Below are positions 1-12,400 of a stretch of 64,000 nucleotides of DNA, piece after piece (the stretch's first letter is position 1; each line of letters begins with the position of its first letter). The stretch spans positions 756,501 to 820,500 of the forward strand of contig AP031351.1 in the NCBI GenBank assembly GCA_037833965.1, in the 5' to 3' direction. The notes beneath the pieces are model-generated. The model did not search any database, was not told where the DNA came from, and saw only the letters and a list, made by a program, of their open reading frames with translations. The translations under genes were made by a program, and so were the position numbers. This stretch comes from Marchantia polymorpha subsp. ruderalis (Eukaryota; Streptophyta; Marchantiopsida; Marchantiales; Marchantiaceae).

Positions 1-3000
1 CAGATTTGCGATTTAGGGGAGGAGTTTGGATTATGCTCCTAAATAATCAGCTTGTGAAGCAGTGAATTAGAAGATTTAAGCTATGGCGGAGAATGATTAG
101 AGCAAGAACCTAGACTTACAGTAGGTTTGGCTTGATATTAATCTGATCTTTTATTGACATCCGCCATGGCTTCGCGGTAGTTTTGAAAGTAGAATAAATT
201 GATTGGGATAAACTTGTGTTGGTCAATGTAAGTCTTTGTATTCTGAAGTTGGATTTGATAACAGTGTATGTTGTGATACAATTTATTTGTGTCCTACAAA
301 ACAAACGTATGGAATTTTCAAGATATATTTATAGTGGCCGAGAATAAACCCTTTAAAAAAATGGGTGAAAATGTGTAAATTACATGTCATTATTTTAAGG
401 CATCCAAACTCAAATGAATATTATGCAATATTCAAGTAAATTCTGTTTTTAGATATATTATAATACATGATATAATAATTTATATCTCATTTTTAGCATA
501 AATTTTAACAAGATATTATTCTTACTGAATATGAATATTGTGAAGGATGTTGTTAAAAGATTACAAAAATAAAACGCATGAAAAAAGAAAAAAAAATTGT
601 TATCTTTCACCAGAATAAGGTCTAAAAAATTCAATTTAAAATTTTACATGATATTCGCGCATCACAATTGAAAGTTTGAATGCTTCAAGATGTTGTGAAT
701 CAAAATTCAATGAAATTGTTTCACACATCCATAATCATATGTCTAGAATTTTGGGGTTTTAGGATGAAACGAATGACAATGATCAAGGTAGAGATCGATA
801 GTGAGAATATTCAACAAATTTAAATCTGTTATAAATTAAGACAATTTGGAAACAAATCAAGTCTTGCTTGACATTCAGATATGTCCCTTAATATTATCTA
901 AACCTCATTGGCTTCACATCTCATCAGCCATGATGCATTATAAACCTAGGGGTTTCTGTCCCGCGCGCAAATAGCATGAGATTTAAAACAACTTTAATTC
1001 TACCAGATCGGTGAACATAGCTTTACAGGCTAATATATTCTTGAAAATTTAAAAGCACGACACTTCCGACCCAATCTGTCAACGTTCAGCATACTTACTA
1101 TACTTGAAGCCTTTTCCATGTAGAGCTAGCAGCTATTCTGACAGGTCACCTCACACTCTACCCACTCTACCCGATATTGAATTAGGCCGAACTTTAAGTT
1201 CCCTCCAACGACTAGGTTGGCGACTGCTTGTAGCAGCTGGGTAGATTCCTCTACGATGTGTAATATACATTGAATTTAGCTTTAAGCGGATAATCAAATG
1301 TGGCTTCGCTAGTTTCCTAAAATTTTGGAGCAGATTTTTGAAGTCGACGTGTCATATGAGTAGCTTCACAGTAAATTCACGTCCTTCAGATATTTGTACT
1401 TCAAGGATCATGCCGTAGCTTTGGTTTTGAAGTGCACACTTTGGGTCAATTTAGGTTTTAGTATTCGACTTTACAGTCGCTAGGGAGGCGTGTGCAACAG
1501 AGCTTCTCCAGCAAATCGAGATATATATTTTGGGTTCGGGCGAGGTGAGGATTTACAAGACCCAAGATACTTGTGTTGACTTCAAAAGGAAGACCAAACG
1601 CTCATAAAACATCTTTCGACCACTTTGCGGAGTACACATTCCAGGGCAGTCTAGTGCATTCTGTGGTTGGTACAGAGTGAAAGACCTTGAATATGATACA
1701 TCATTATGTTCCTCTTCGCACTCACACTTCGCTACAGCTTCATCGGTGCAATTAACTCAGCTGAGCTACTATATTATACCGTCCAACCAATAAGCTTCCA
1801 GACGATTGTGTCAAAACCTACCTAGACTACGCAGAAGACTTAACTTCACCAAAATCGCAGCTTAATGCCTTCTATAAGTTGACAGTAATCGCTTGCATCG
1901 GCCGCTCGTAATGTACAAATGTCACATGCCGGCAGATCACAGCTGTAACCTAAACAAAAGCAGTAGGCCAAAAACTAAACCTACGCTTAAAAGTCCTCAG
2001 AGCTACGCTCATCGAACGCAGGTATGCCACAAAATGCCCGTCACGAATTGAATTGGAAGGACGTAGCTACCGGTTCCGTTCCTGTCAAGAGTGTCGCTAT
2101 AATATAGATTTGCTTCACACCATTACTTGAAGATCTCTAATCTGCCAAGAGACATACATGCTCAAATTGCTTGAGACCCATTGTGCCTCTTCATTCAGAT
2201 TGAACGTAGCTTCCAGCTCGAATCTTCAGTAAGAAGATGCTCTTAGAGATGTGGCAGTAACATCCATGTGCACCAAAACATCTGATCTCAGCCGACACTA
2301 CAGGGCGTTGTCATGTAAACAACGCTAAGATCAGTAACAGACAGATAGAAACGGCAATTCCACACATGGAGTTGCGTGTGGAACTAGGGTAGGATGAAAC
2401 GGACTGAACTGACGGTCTTCAAACTTCTACTTGGCACTTTATGCTGGAAACGAGGGACAGCCGTCCTACAGCAGCAGGGATCTCTAGAACCCCTCGTGAG
2501 GTTGATTCTTTCTTGCCTCACGTTCAGGTTGAGGTTAAAGGGAACAATAACCTCAAAGCAAAATTTGGTTCTTAAACGAGCAAGCAACAACTTTCAGGAA
2601 AGGACGATTAACGGAAGCAACAATTTCTGCTCTTGGACGCTCAATGCTCAACACATAATTATTGAAGAATATGCTTGATGTACTAGATTCTTTGATCCCA
2701 TTTGCTCTGAACATCATGTTTCATTCCTGCGAGAAGAAGCCCCGAAATCATGAGTGCATTTGAAAAGTAATCGTCTTTTCAAGTGAAATGAATCTGGAAC
2801 TCCACAGGGTGCCTTTATCACTGCAGTTACAACTTTCTTTGTACTCTATTCGAACGGAGATAGGTGCAAACAGGAGTAATCTTACATACCAATCACCACC
2901 TGTTTTCACGCTACAGAAGTGATGTAAGCTGAGAGCAAATACTCGGGTCTAGTCTTACCTCATGCCAACAAAATGTCCAGCGGAGGCGTTTATCCGATCA

Positions 3001-3012
3001 AATTTGCTGACG
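1..3012. other. Intergenic / 3' flank of eRF3, no gene recognised
   Basis: The left part (about 300-900) is AT-rich and the right part (about 950-3000) is of average composition. The stretch next to 3012 must include the 3' untranslated region of the minus-strand eRF3 gene. Short open frames are present on both strands, but none has a recognisable domain, splice context or codon pattern. I see no tRNA, repeat array or transposon protein here. Confidence 0.6.
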
Positions 3013-6000
3013 TCATTCGTGTGCTATTTTTGGCAGCTTCACTACCTTACCAATAGCCACAGTCTTCCCTAAAGCCATTATCAATCTGGCATTAGTATCT
3101 GCCTCTTTCGACCAGCAAGAAATATGTAAGAAACTTACTGCGTCATTCCAAAAGCAATTGAGGAGGTCTAAGCACCTTCATCACGTAGAGTAAAGCGTCC
3201 CAATTGAGGAAAGTCTTCGAACTTTTCCACACAGATCGGTTCATTGACCTGCAAAAGCAAATGTGAAGATAATTCCTCTTTAGAGTAAGACAAATATTGC
3301 GGCTACGAAAATGTGGACACATGTGAGAACGTCTCAAGGCACCATCTGCAACCGACCGAGGCCCTGAGGTGAAGCCGCTGACATATGAACTAAAAAGACC
3401 GAACTCAAGAACATATTTTATTTGTACCTGAATCCTGACCACCACAACAGCACCACTTTTCACAAACAGAACTTTCTTCTTTTTGGGCTTCTTGGTTTTG
3501 GGATCTATTTCTTGAAGCAGCTCAATAATTTCACATTCCTCGACGACTGAATGTATGTGAAGAACAGCCTTGTAACCGGCTGTAAATATAGCCTGCCAAA
3601 TATCTTTTCGAGTCAGTATTGTGCGCATCCATACGATACGGGATTGTTACATATAAAGACTTGAAACATAGATCACCACAAAAACACATGTCTAGCTTTC
3701 AAAAGACCGTACTTGTGATGATATAACAGAGCCACAATCTGTGTCCTGTCTGGAGTAGACACTAAAGCAGGTAAAAACCCATCCACACATTTCTAGAGGT
3801 ATTCCCCTCGGCTGCACAGAGACCCACCCCACACTGTGTAAACCACCATGACACAAGACGAACAGCACAGCGAAGGACATTGACCACCTACTTTGTGGTC
3901 AAGAAGCTCCAAGATTTGCAGTTGGGCATCAAACTCGAGAACGACAGGGATGGTCTTACCTGCGACACAGAAAACGGTCGTTAAATTTCAACTTACCAAG
4001 ATGTTCTAAGGCTGTACATGACTATCAAGCAATCAAAGTCTAATCAAGGTACTACAGCCTTTAACCGAAGAAACTCATGCTAAGCTTGAGTAAACTCGAA
4101 TCACAACTTGGTGCATGCGGCAAACAGATTGCGTACTACGTTATCAACAGCAAGGGATTGACATGCAAGATGACAAAACAGCTCGGGCCCAGGTGGCACA
4201 TCTTCGATGTGACATTCAAGTAATGTATGAAAGCGACCAGATGTAGAAGAAGGTATATGCATGAAATAGACCCATTCCCTTGATAGATAATCCGGGTGCC
4301 TGACGAAGATTTAAGACAAAAGACAGAAAAGACTCTCCCTTATCCTATTTCCGGGTCACATTCGGCAGTGTTTAACAAACAAGAAGAATTTCAGTATATA
4401 TCTTCCATTATCCACCTGGAAAGCCGTTATCCTCCCACCGGCTTGGCAAGGGGTTAAATAAGCAGAATCTGTGTGTGGCAATGAATCAAGCGGTGTCGAC
4501 TGGAGCTCCGTCACCAAGATTATACACGAGAAATTAGACAAACATGAGTAAAGTTGCTCAGATATACATACCTAAACTGGACAAGACAAACCCAGATGAA
4601 ATGTCTTCCTCCTCTACTCCTGACAACCTAATCCGTAGATTTTCTCCAGGTTTCGCATAGTTTACTTCGTCATTGTCCCGATAGACAGTAACAACCTTGA
4701 CTTGGGCCTGCAAAACGTGCGTGGGTGTGAGTTGCTCCTGACTCTTCAAACACTGATCAACGGTGAATATAAGGAAATTGAAGGTCACTGTAACAAAAGA
4801 CGACTCCATTTTGGGTTGGCACAACCTACCTTGTTGGGCATGACTATTAAACTATCTCCTCTTCGGACGCTCCCAGACTCAATCTTCCCCATAACGACCG
4901 TTCCCATATCTTTAAACTTATCTATAAGAGGCATCCTGCAGAAGCCGCAAATCCATCCATCAGAAGTTTACTTTAGACGCACAATTAGTTACATTAGGCT
5001 GTTAAAACAGCGATCCTAACAATGACTCCAGAACTTTCACCATCAATACGAATAATTCCTTCAAAAGTAACCTGAATGGGCCATTTGGATCCCTGAGAGG
5101 CAGCTCCACGTTATCCAGGGCCTCGAACAAGCTTGGTCCATCCCACCAATTGCAAGGTGTCTTCCCCATTCTCTCCTTCATGTTCACCCCTAACAGACCA
5201 GAGATTGGAAGAAATTGCACGTCTGTACAAGAGAGGAAAGGGATAAGAGTCTCGCCAATACGCTTATTAGGAAAAAAGTGCGTTCATGTATTTAGGATAT
5301 GTATTCAAACTGCAAGAGATTGAACAACAAAAACACTCTGGGAAAGAATGATGAAACAGGTCCTCCCTGAACGATCCTTACACGTTCCATACTAGATTTA
5401 GTATATCTATACTTCTTACATGCTGACCATAAGAGGTAAAGATGGATGAAGTGGTTTCCTTCAACCACAAAGTCGTAATAATCCACGTTCACCAATATAC
5501 CTTTTTTGGCGTTGTAACCACATGCCTTCAAAAAGGGGAGCATTTTCTTTTCAATCTCATCGAACCTGGACAAGGGACGACAGTGAGGTCAAGAACTGTT
5601 TCTTGGTGTAAATTAAAAGACAACATCACAGGATCCTAGCCGACTGTGCCGTGCTGTTTCTTCTCAGTTGATTCATTCAATCATGCTATGACAGTTTGAT
5701 CAACAATGACGTCCAAGTGACAAAGGGAAGGTTGTGACTTGCAAAGAGGAGCTGATCAGACCTCTCCTTGGCCCACTCCACAGACAAGTCGTCCATTTTG
5801 TTGACGGCCACCAATAGTTTCGATACGCCTAAAGTTTTCGCTAGCTGAGCATGTTCACGTGTCTGCCCTCCTCGTTCAAATCCAGTCTCAAACTCTCCCT
5901 TCCTAGCGGATATTACCTGGACGAGAAGTATCGAAAAATCAGGGGCGAAGAGTATATGTGAACTTGCAGTGTACACCGGCATCCGGCTCATGCGCTGAGA

Positions 6001-8376
6001 TGAGAGGCAGATCCTAATATAATGACTTTGTTGACAACAAAACGTACACATCGGGTCGGTTTACAGAAGATAGAAAATGTAGAGAAGATATACCAACACT
6101 CCGACATCCGCCTGAGAAGCTCCCGTGATCATGTTTGGAACGTAGTTTTTGTGGCCCTGTCATGACAACATTTCACTCTTAAATCTTCTCCTTCAGACGC
6201 AGAGACATGAATAAAATGGAAAATGTGGCATATGGCAAAGTTGGTGAGCTACCACCATGTGAGGAAAGCATCATTATTTTATTTCCTTCAAGAGTATCAA
6301 CTCAACAAACAAACTGCGGCAACTTGACAGCAGACGGCAAGATCAGCGACTACAATTCTTTCTACACGTGATGAGGAGAATGCTCAGGACTATTCTACGT
6401 TCGATATGGTGATGAAACTCACAGGGGCATCCAATATTGTGAATCTCGACTTCGCTGTTTCAAAGTGGGCTCTTCCAACCTCAACAGTTTTACCCTGTTT
6501 ATACCCGCACGAAAAATAATCAAGAAATCAGACACAATTCGGGAGGGTTAGCTCGAACCTATCCCTTAAATTTCGTAAAGTAGCTGCAACCCTGCAACTG
6601 TGGTAGAACAATTTCTGAAAGTAAACGCGTTATATCCGTACTGGTAACAAAAGTTGCTGTAAATTATGCGTGTAGTAATTCATCTTCTTGAAAACGAAAT
6701 GCTCCAAATTAGACCAATGTGATATCTCACATTCAAATTTCTTTCGAATAAACAACGAAAATGAAGATATATTCAATTTGAATCAAGGCAGTCATTCACA
6801 TATCTGGATTAAGTTGTCTACATTACCTTCGCTCGCTCTTCTTCGTTGGTATCCATGATATAGGCCATGTACCTTAAACCAGATAAACATAGAACAAGCA
6901 GTCAAGGTTCACTCCGCAGTGTCAAGCTACAATTATGCACACTTCATGTGCTTGTAATCTGGTTTATAAAAAGCTGGAAGATGCCGATAAGACTCCACGA
7001 TCTTCAGCTTCAAAAATGTCGTAAAAACTTACCCGTTCTAACCTCGCTCCATGGCTAAACAAGCTGAGATGCTGAAACAGCAAAAATTGACCCAATGGAC
7101 AATCGAGTTTAACTAACCGATTCACTTCAAAATAAGCTTGGATGAACAAATCCTCAATCAGATGATGCTGGCCGTGCAGGCTTCACTTACCAACTCTCCC
7201 GATTCTTCTCTTTGGCCTCTCGCTCGTACTTTTGAATCGTTCTTTCATCAACCATACCGCTGAGGTAAAGGATTTGTCCACCAATGGTAGACTTTCCCGC
7301 ATCTACTCGATCAAAAGTAAATGAGGTTATTGACAAAAAACGGTACAACCTTCTATCCTCGACCACTCCAGAGTCTGACAGAAAATACAGAAGTCTACAA
7401 GCAAATGTCCGGAGAACAGAAAAGAAGGACGAATAACATGCAAGGCTTCGTGCTCACCGACGTGCCCAATGAAAACGACATTCATGTGCGGCCTGGGGTC
7501 CAATTCCTGCGGAGTCTGCGGGTACTGTTTTTGGGCATGCTCTTCAAGCGAGTGTTCTCCTGCACCATGATAAGGATGAGAGTCAATACACCTCGTCGAT
7601 AAGTTTGACAATCAACACGGCATTCTGAAACAAACAGGGGTGATGGACTGTAAACCCAAAGAGAATGACGGAAATGCAAACGGTTGTCACAATTGAAAAG
7701 TGGAAGAAGCTCTCCATCAATCGTCATTCAGCCAAATAACATCGAAGGAACGCTAAGATGTCCATGTCGTTGTCCAATGGCGTTGTCCAAGATGTCCATG
7801 CTCCGCAAGGATGTAGCCGCGATCTATCGGTATAAAACATTCGCATGCGGCGAGGGAAGAGCTCAACACACCTCGATCAGCATCTATCGCAGGATCCGCG
7901 GCCGTTCCCTCGGCCTCCTCAGAAGAGGAGGCATCTGCGGTGGTGTGCTGGTTTTCCGCATGAGGATTGTCACTGCCAGACTCAGGCACCAGAGCATCTC
8001 CACTAACGGGAGCGACCCCAACATCGGAGGCGCTTTGATCAGACGTACCCAAATCCAATTCAGCTAACGCACTGGCGGCAGCATCTCCTGCATCAGTTCC
8101 TGGAGACGGCGAAGAGGGCGCCGGAGGGGCGACCAAGGTAGCTGCTGGTGCAGGAGCGGGTGGTGCGACGGGAGCAGCAGCGCCTTGGGCAGCAAAACTG
8201 GTCGGTCCAGAACTACCAAACGATGGCGTGGTAGGAGAGAACACAGGTGCTGAGGGATTGAAACTGAAAGCAGGCGCGTTCGGATTGAACGTGAACTTGT
8301 GAGCAGGTTTCGGAGGTGGCTGATTGGACTGGGGCGCTGGCTCCATGTCCTCCCAGGAATCAGCGGGCTCGGCCAT
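3013..8376 (-). CDS. ERF3: Eukaryotic peptide chain release factor eRF3 (GTPase subunit), 15 exons
   Basis: Cytosolic GTPase that works with eRF1 to end translation. Exons on the complement: 8376-7872, 7559-7458, 7302-7191, 6872-6827, 6494-6423, 6156-6094, 5916-5762, 5565-5501, 5222-5072, 4935-4830, 4707-4572, 3959-3892, 3592-3428, 3248-3176, 3068-3013. All have GT-AG borders and keep frame, giving 624 aa. The N-terminus (about residues 1-180) is Pro/Ala/Ser-rich and disordered. It carries two abutting PAM2-like motifs (FNPNAPAFSF, FNPSAPVFSP, residues 30-48) expected to bind the MLLE domain of poly(A)-binding protein. The G domain follows: G1 GHVDAGKST (200-208), G3 DAPGHKNY (277-284), G4 NKMD (339-342). 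Two beta-barrel domains end the protein, including TAGYKAVLHIHSV. HBS1 is the close alternative, but the PAM2 motifs and overall match favour eRF3. The ATG at 8376 is the first in the open frame and starts a typical MAEPADSWED N-terminus. Confidence 0.93.
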
Positions 8377-9418
8377 GACAGCGAGCGATCCTGTTAGACA
8401 ACGCGACTGAGTGCGACTCTGTCGATCAGTTGTCGAGGAGCGTAGACCTCAAGAGAAGAGAATGAGAAGAGGAAAGAAAATAAGGGATTAGTATTGCTGA
8501 CAAGTCAATCCAATCAGTCAATAGTGTAGTCAGTAAGGGCGAGGCAAACCCTTCGGGTTCTTCTCCGCTAAGCACCGAACCTCACTCACAACGCACGCGC
8601 AGGCTAGAGGAGGAGGAGCAGCAGCAGCAGCAACAGCAGCAAGGGACGAAGGAGAGGCAAGGGAGGGTCGCCAAGCAAGAGGGGTCCAAGAAAGAAGAGA
8701 GCCGAGGCAGAGGCAGAGCACGTAGAACGCAGGGCACACCCAACAACGCCGAAGACCGTCTTGCCCAGCCCCACGCCCGGCACTGTCCGCGTGAATTAGG
8801 GTTCGCTCTTTCTCCTTCCACACTCTCCCTTCATTCCTTCATACCATCCCCTCACATCCCCTTCCACTCTATTCTGTCCTCTACATTTACTCTTACTCGT
8901 GGAAGAACTCTCTGTCCGAAGGCTCTCTCTCTCTCTGAACCTTGGCCAGTTTCGGCCACAAACTACCAGAACTCAATCTTAGAGTTGCCAGTTGCCCGGT
9001 GAGCTGTCAGTTACGCACGACTGCTGACGTGTCAGTCAAAGGTTCCCGTCCTTCTGAGCAGGGAAGAACCACTCACCCAGTTTAGCTGCATTTGCGGAAA
9101 CTAAATAAAGAAGCATTTATTTGTATTTACAATATACGAGAATCGGAAGTTGTAGCTTAGCGGCAGTTTGGAGATGTTGGAGAGCGGCAGCGTCGCTTGC
9201 TGCACTTGGCTGGGGTCTGGCGGCCAGTCCTGACTTCAGACCGCGACGGAGACAAGGGGCCGTGTCCCGTGTCCCTGACCCCGAGATCGGAGTTCGAACC
9301 GTAGAGGAGGTAGAGTGCCGGCCCCTGGCTCGAGAGCGACCATTTGCCGGTCTCAGAGTTCGAGTTCGAGCAGCATTGTTCTGCAAGGGAAAGCCGAGCA
9401 AGGCCAGCGGAAGCAGCG
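8377..9418. promoter_or_regulatory. Head-to-head promoter region shared by eRF3 and OST48
   Basis: Only about 1.04 kb separates the two start codons, which point away from each other. The interval is GC-rich, with a CAG/CTG-rich stretch near 8610-8645 and a CT dinucleotide run at about 8921-8937, a composition common at plant transcription starts. It must contain both 5' untranslated regions. I see no clear TATA box. Co-expression of the two housekeeping genes is an inference from layout only. Confidence 0.7.
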
Positions 9419-12400
9419 ATGGCGTCGTCCGCGCGTGTGCGAGCGCTGCTTTGGGTCGCTGTCATGCTTCCTGTTCTGTGCGCAGCATTCTCCGAGGAAA
9501 AACCTACCGATCAACGGGTTCTGGTCTTGCTGGACGATCTGGCACTCAAGTCTTCTCACTCGATCTTTTTCAAATCGCTCACAAGTGAGTGTCTAAATGC
9601 CTCGCTTTCTGTAGCATATCATGTTTATGCAGTATGTTGAGGTCACGTGGATCCCCTACGACGTCAATGCTCACCCGATCTGCTTCTTTGAAGCTAGCTT
9701 TCCCGCTTTGATCTAATTTCGGGATGCTTTCTTCTGCTTCTTTTCTTTAATTTTCTTGAATGCAGCTGAAGTGAACTACTCGTCAGTTTTTCTCATAAAC
9801 CCTTTTTTTGTCCACAAAACCCAGACAACGTCTGTTGACAGTTCACCTCAGAATTTCTCTTCTGGTGCATATGAGATTTATCCTACAAGTATATCCGCCG
9901 TTGTCATAAAGCGCTGCCCTCAATATCATATTCAAATTCGTTTTTTAAACGAACAACACGGCAGCTTATCCTGTTATAAAGCTGTTAGTATACTCTTGGG
10001 AGCGATGTTGCAATTTTGATCGCGGACTTCCGACTCCGTTAGATCAGTTTATTTTGAGTTACTCTCCGTTCCAGTGCCTGGTTCGTACGCAATCACAACT
10101 TTTTCAACTTGATTATAGTTTCCGGTCTCTCTCTCATCTTATGGCTCCCTAACAATCCACTAGCAACTGGGACTTCGACTCTCTGCTACTATCCCTTGTC
10201 GAGTTCAATGTTTTCAAACTGATAGGAAAAGGTGTAGAAATGCCACTGATTTACCTCGCCTCCATTCTAAGGGTTCCGATTAATAACATCTTTCCCGTTG
10301 GAGCTTCTCTTAAAGAAAAAGACTAAAGGGAAGCGGGGAATCATTAATTCGCACCCAGTCTGCTATTAGCTGGGCTTGAATGCTGGAAAAGCTTGTTCTA
10401 GCGTATAATTTGACTCCGATTGTCTGTCTTCCCAGCTGAGTGGACGTAATTGACCCGAACATGCGGAACATGACGCAAAAGGATTGGATGAGACAGGGAT
10501 GTCCTCAGATTGTTGTAGAAAGTTTATGACTGTTAGAAGTGTATAAAGAACTCGGTATGGTAAATGAAACTGTGCTTGCAAAATGAGATTTCGATCTAAG
10601 CTAGAACCGTCGAATGCAGGTCGGGGATACGAATTGGACTTTAAATTAGCAGATGATTCGAAGTTGGCTCTGCAAAGATACGGAGAATACTTGTATGACG
10701 CGCTCATCCTTTTTGCTCCGTCTGTAGAAGGTATGCTGCTTCACGTTAGAAGGTGCAATATTGTGCAGCTTTTGAGGATATCAAGGAAACCCTTGATCTT
10801 AGGGCTTAAACTGTCGTGGACGCTTCATGCTTGGGAGTTGAATCTGATACAGTTCAAGCGTTCAAGCTGTCTTTAGTCTGGAAGTTTGTCTTGCAAGTGA
10901 ATTTCTCTAACCTGTAACCCAAGTGATATATTCTGCTCCTCTGAAGCGGTGGAAGTACATGGTCGCTGGACTGATTGATGAGAGCCACGTGGAAGTACAG
11001 GTCAACTGGGAGGCAACTTGGATGTAGCTGCGATTTTGGACTTCGTGGACTCTGGCCATGACCTGATCCTGGCTGCAGATGCCCACACTTCTGATGTCAT
11101 AAGAGACATCGCAACAGAATGTGGTGTTGACTTTGATGAGGTGGGTTACTAAAACATTTTTGCTTCATTCTACAAGCCCGTTCCATGGCGCATGGGGACG
11201 TCGTTTATTCATTAGCCAATTCAGCTCCTGTCCTTTCATCACGGCTTTTCCCTGTTTTCTTATCTGCTTCACAGCATCGGTTATTTGCCTCTGTTTTTCT
11301 TTATAGGCCCTCATGATAATTTTTTTACTTGCAATGGGCTCTTATGCCGCCTTTGGAATGTGAAGAGTTGTTTGACCATATGATTCTGTTGGTTGCTAAG
11401 AAGTGTAAAGCTTCATATTTCAAACCTGATTGAAGTCTCCGAATACACGCAGGATACGGAGGCTGTGGTTGTCGATCACATAAATTTTGCTGTGCAGAGT
11501 GAAAGCGATCACTCTCTTATCGTCGGTGACAAGTTGATCGATGCCGACGTCATTTTGGGGAAGGATGGTATCAAGGTACGAACTGAACTCCCCTGCGAGC
11601 CACATTCTGACATGAGGACTTGGTTTGCACATGATCTGATTGACTGGAGTGCTGATCCATGGTTTATTGTGCAGGGTCCTGTCCTCTTCCGTGGTATCGC
11701 TCACTCTGTTAATGCTGCCAGCGACCTTGTGAGCATTTCAGTTTTTTGACTTCAATTCCAAGTATTTTTTTGAAAGTCTCGGGTTCATTTTATCTAGAAA
11801 CTTTAACCTCTGCCCATGCAACATGTTGAGAGCTATGCTTACATGAACATCCTGTTCATCTGCTCATGTTGTTCCCTTCAGGTTGTCACAGTTTTGTCAG
11901 CATCGCCTTCTGCCTTCTCTGCCACCCCGAATGCTGTGATGACAGCTCCCCCAGCTCTCACCGGCACTTCCATATCACTTGTCTCTGTTGTTCAGGTGCG
12001 TCGATATATATTTGTCCATGATAGGGTAGACCTGCGCATAGGGAGGGTGGAAGTTAGGTCATGGTTCACACAAATTTGACACTTTCTCATAACTGTTTTC
12101 ATATGTTTGTTGACGTGATGAAGATCTTGTCGTAAGTATAAAGTTTTTACTTCAATTTTTTTCCTAATATTGAACTTTGGTTTTGTGCAGGCTAGGAATA
12201 ATGCTCGTATTTTAATTTCGGGCTCGCTGGACTTATTCAGCGACAAGTAAAGCTCTGAACTAGCTCGGTGTCATGTTTCAATTGCTAGGTGGTTGCGAAG
12301 GGGCTACATTTTGGAGTTGTATTCATGTAACTGTTGATCGCTGAGTAGTCAGTATAAATGAATCTGCTACTCAATGTTCATGGCCTTATTGTCAAAGCGT

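Noticed and set aside
9285-9310. GAGTTCGAACC, a B-box-like tRNA promoter motif
   Set aside because: No A box, cloverleaf or anticodon stem can be drawn around it. No tRNA or rRNA gene was found in the window.
9344-9418. Upstream in-frame ATG extending OST48 by 25 residues
   Set aside because: The extension would place a charged stretch ahead of a clear signal peptide; family members start at the signal peptide.
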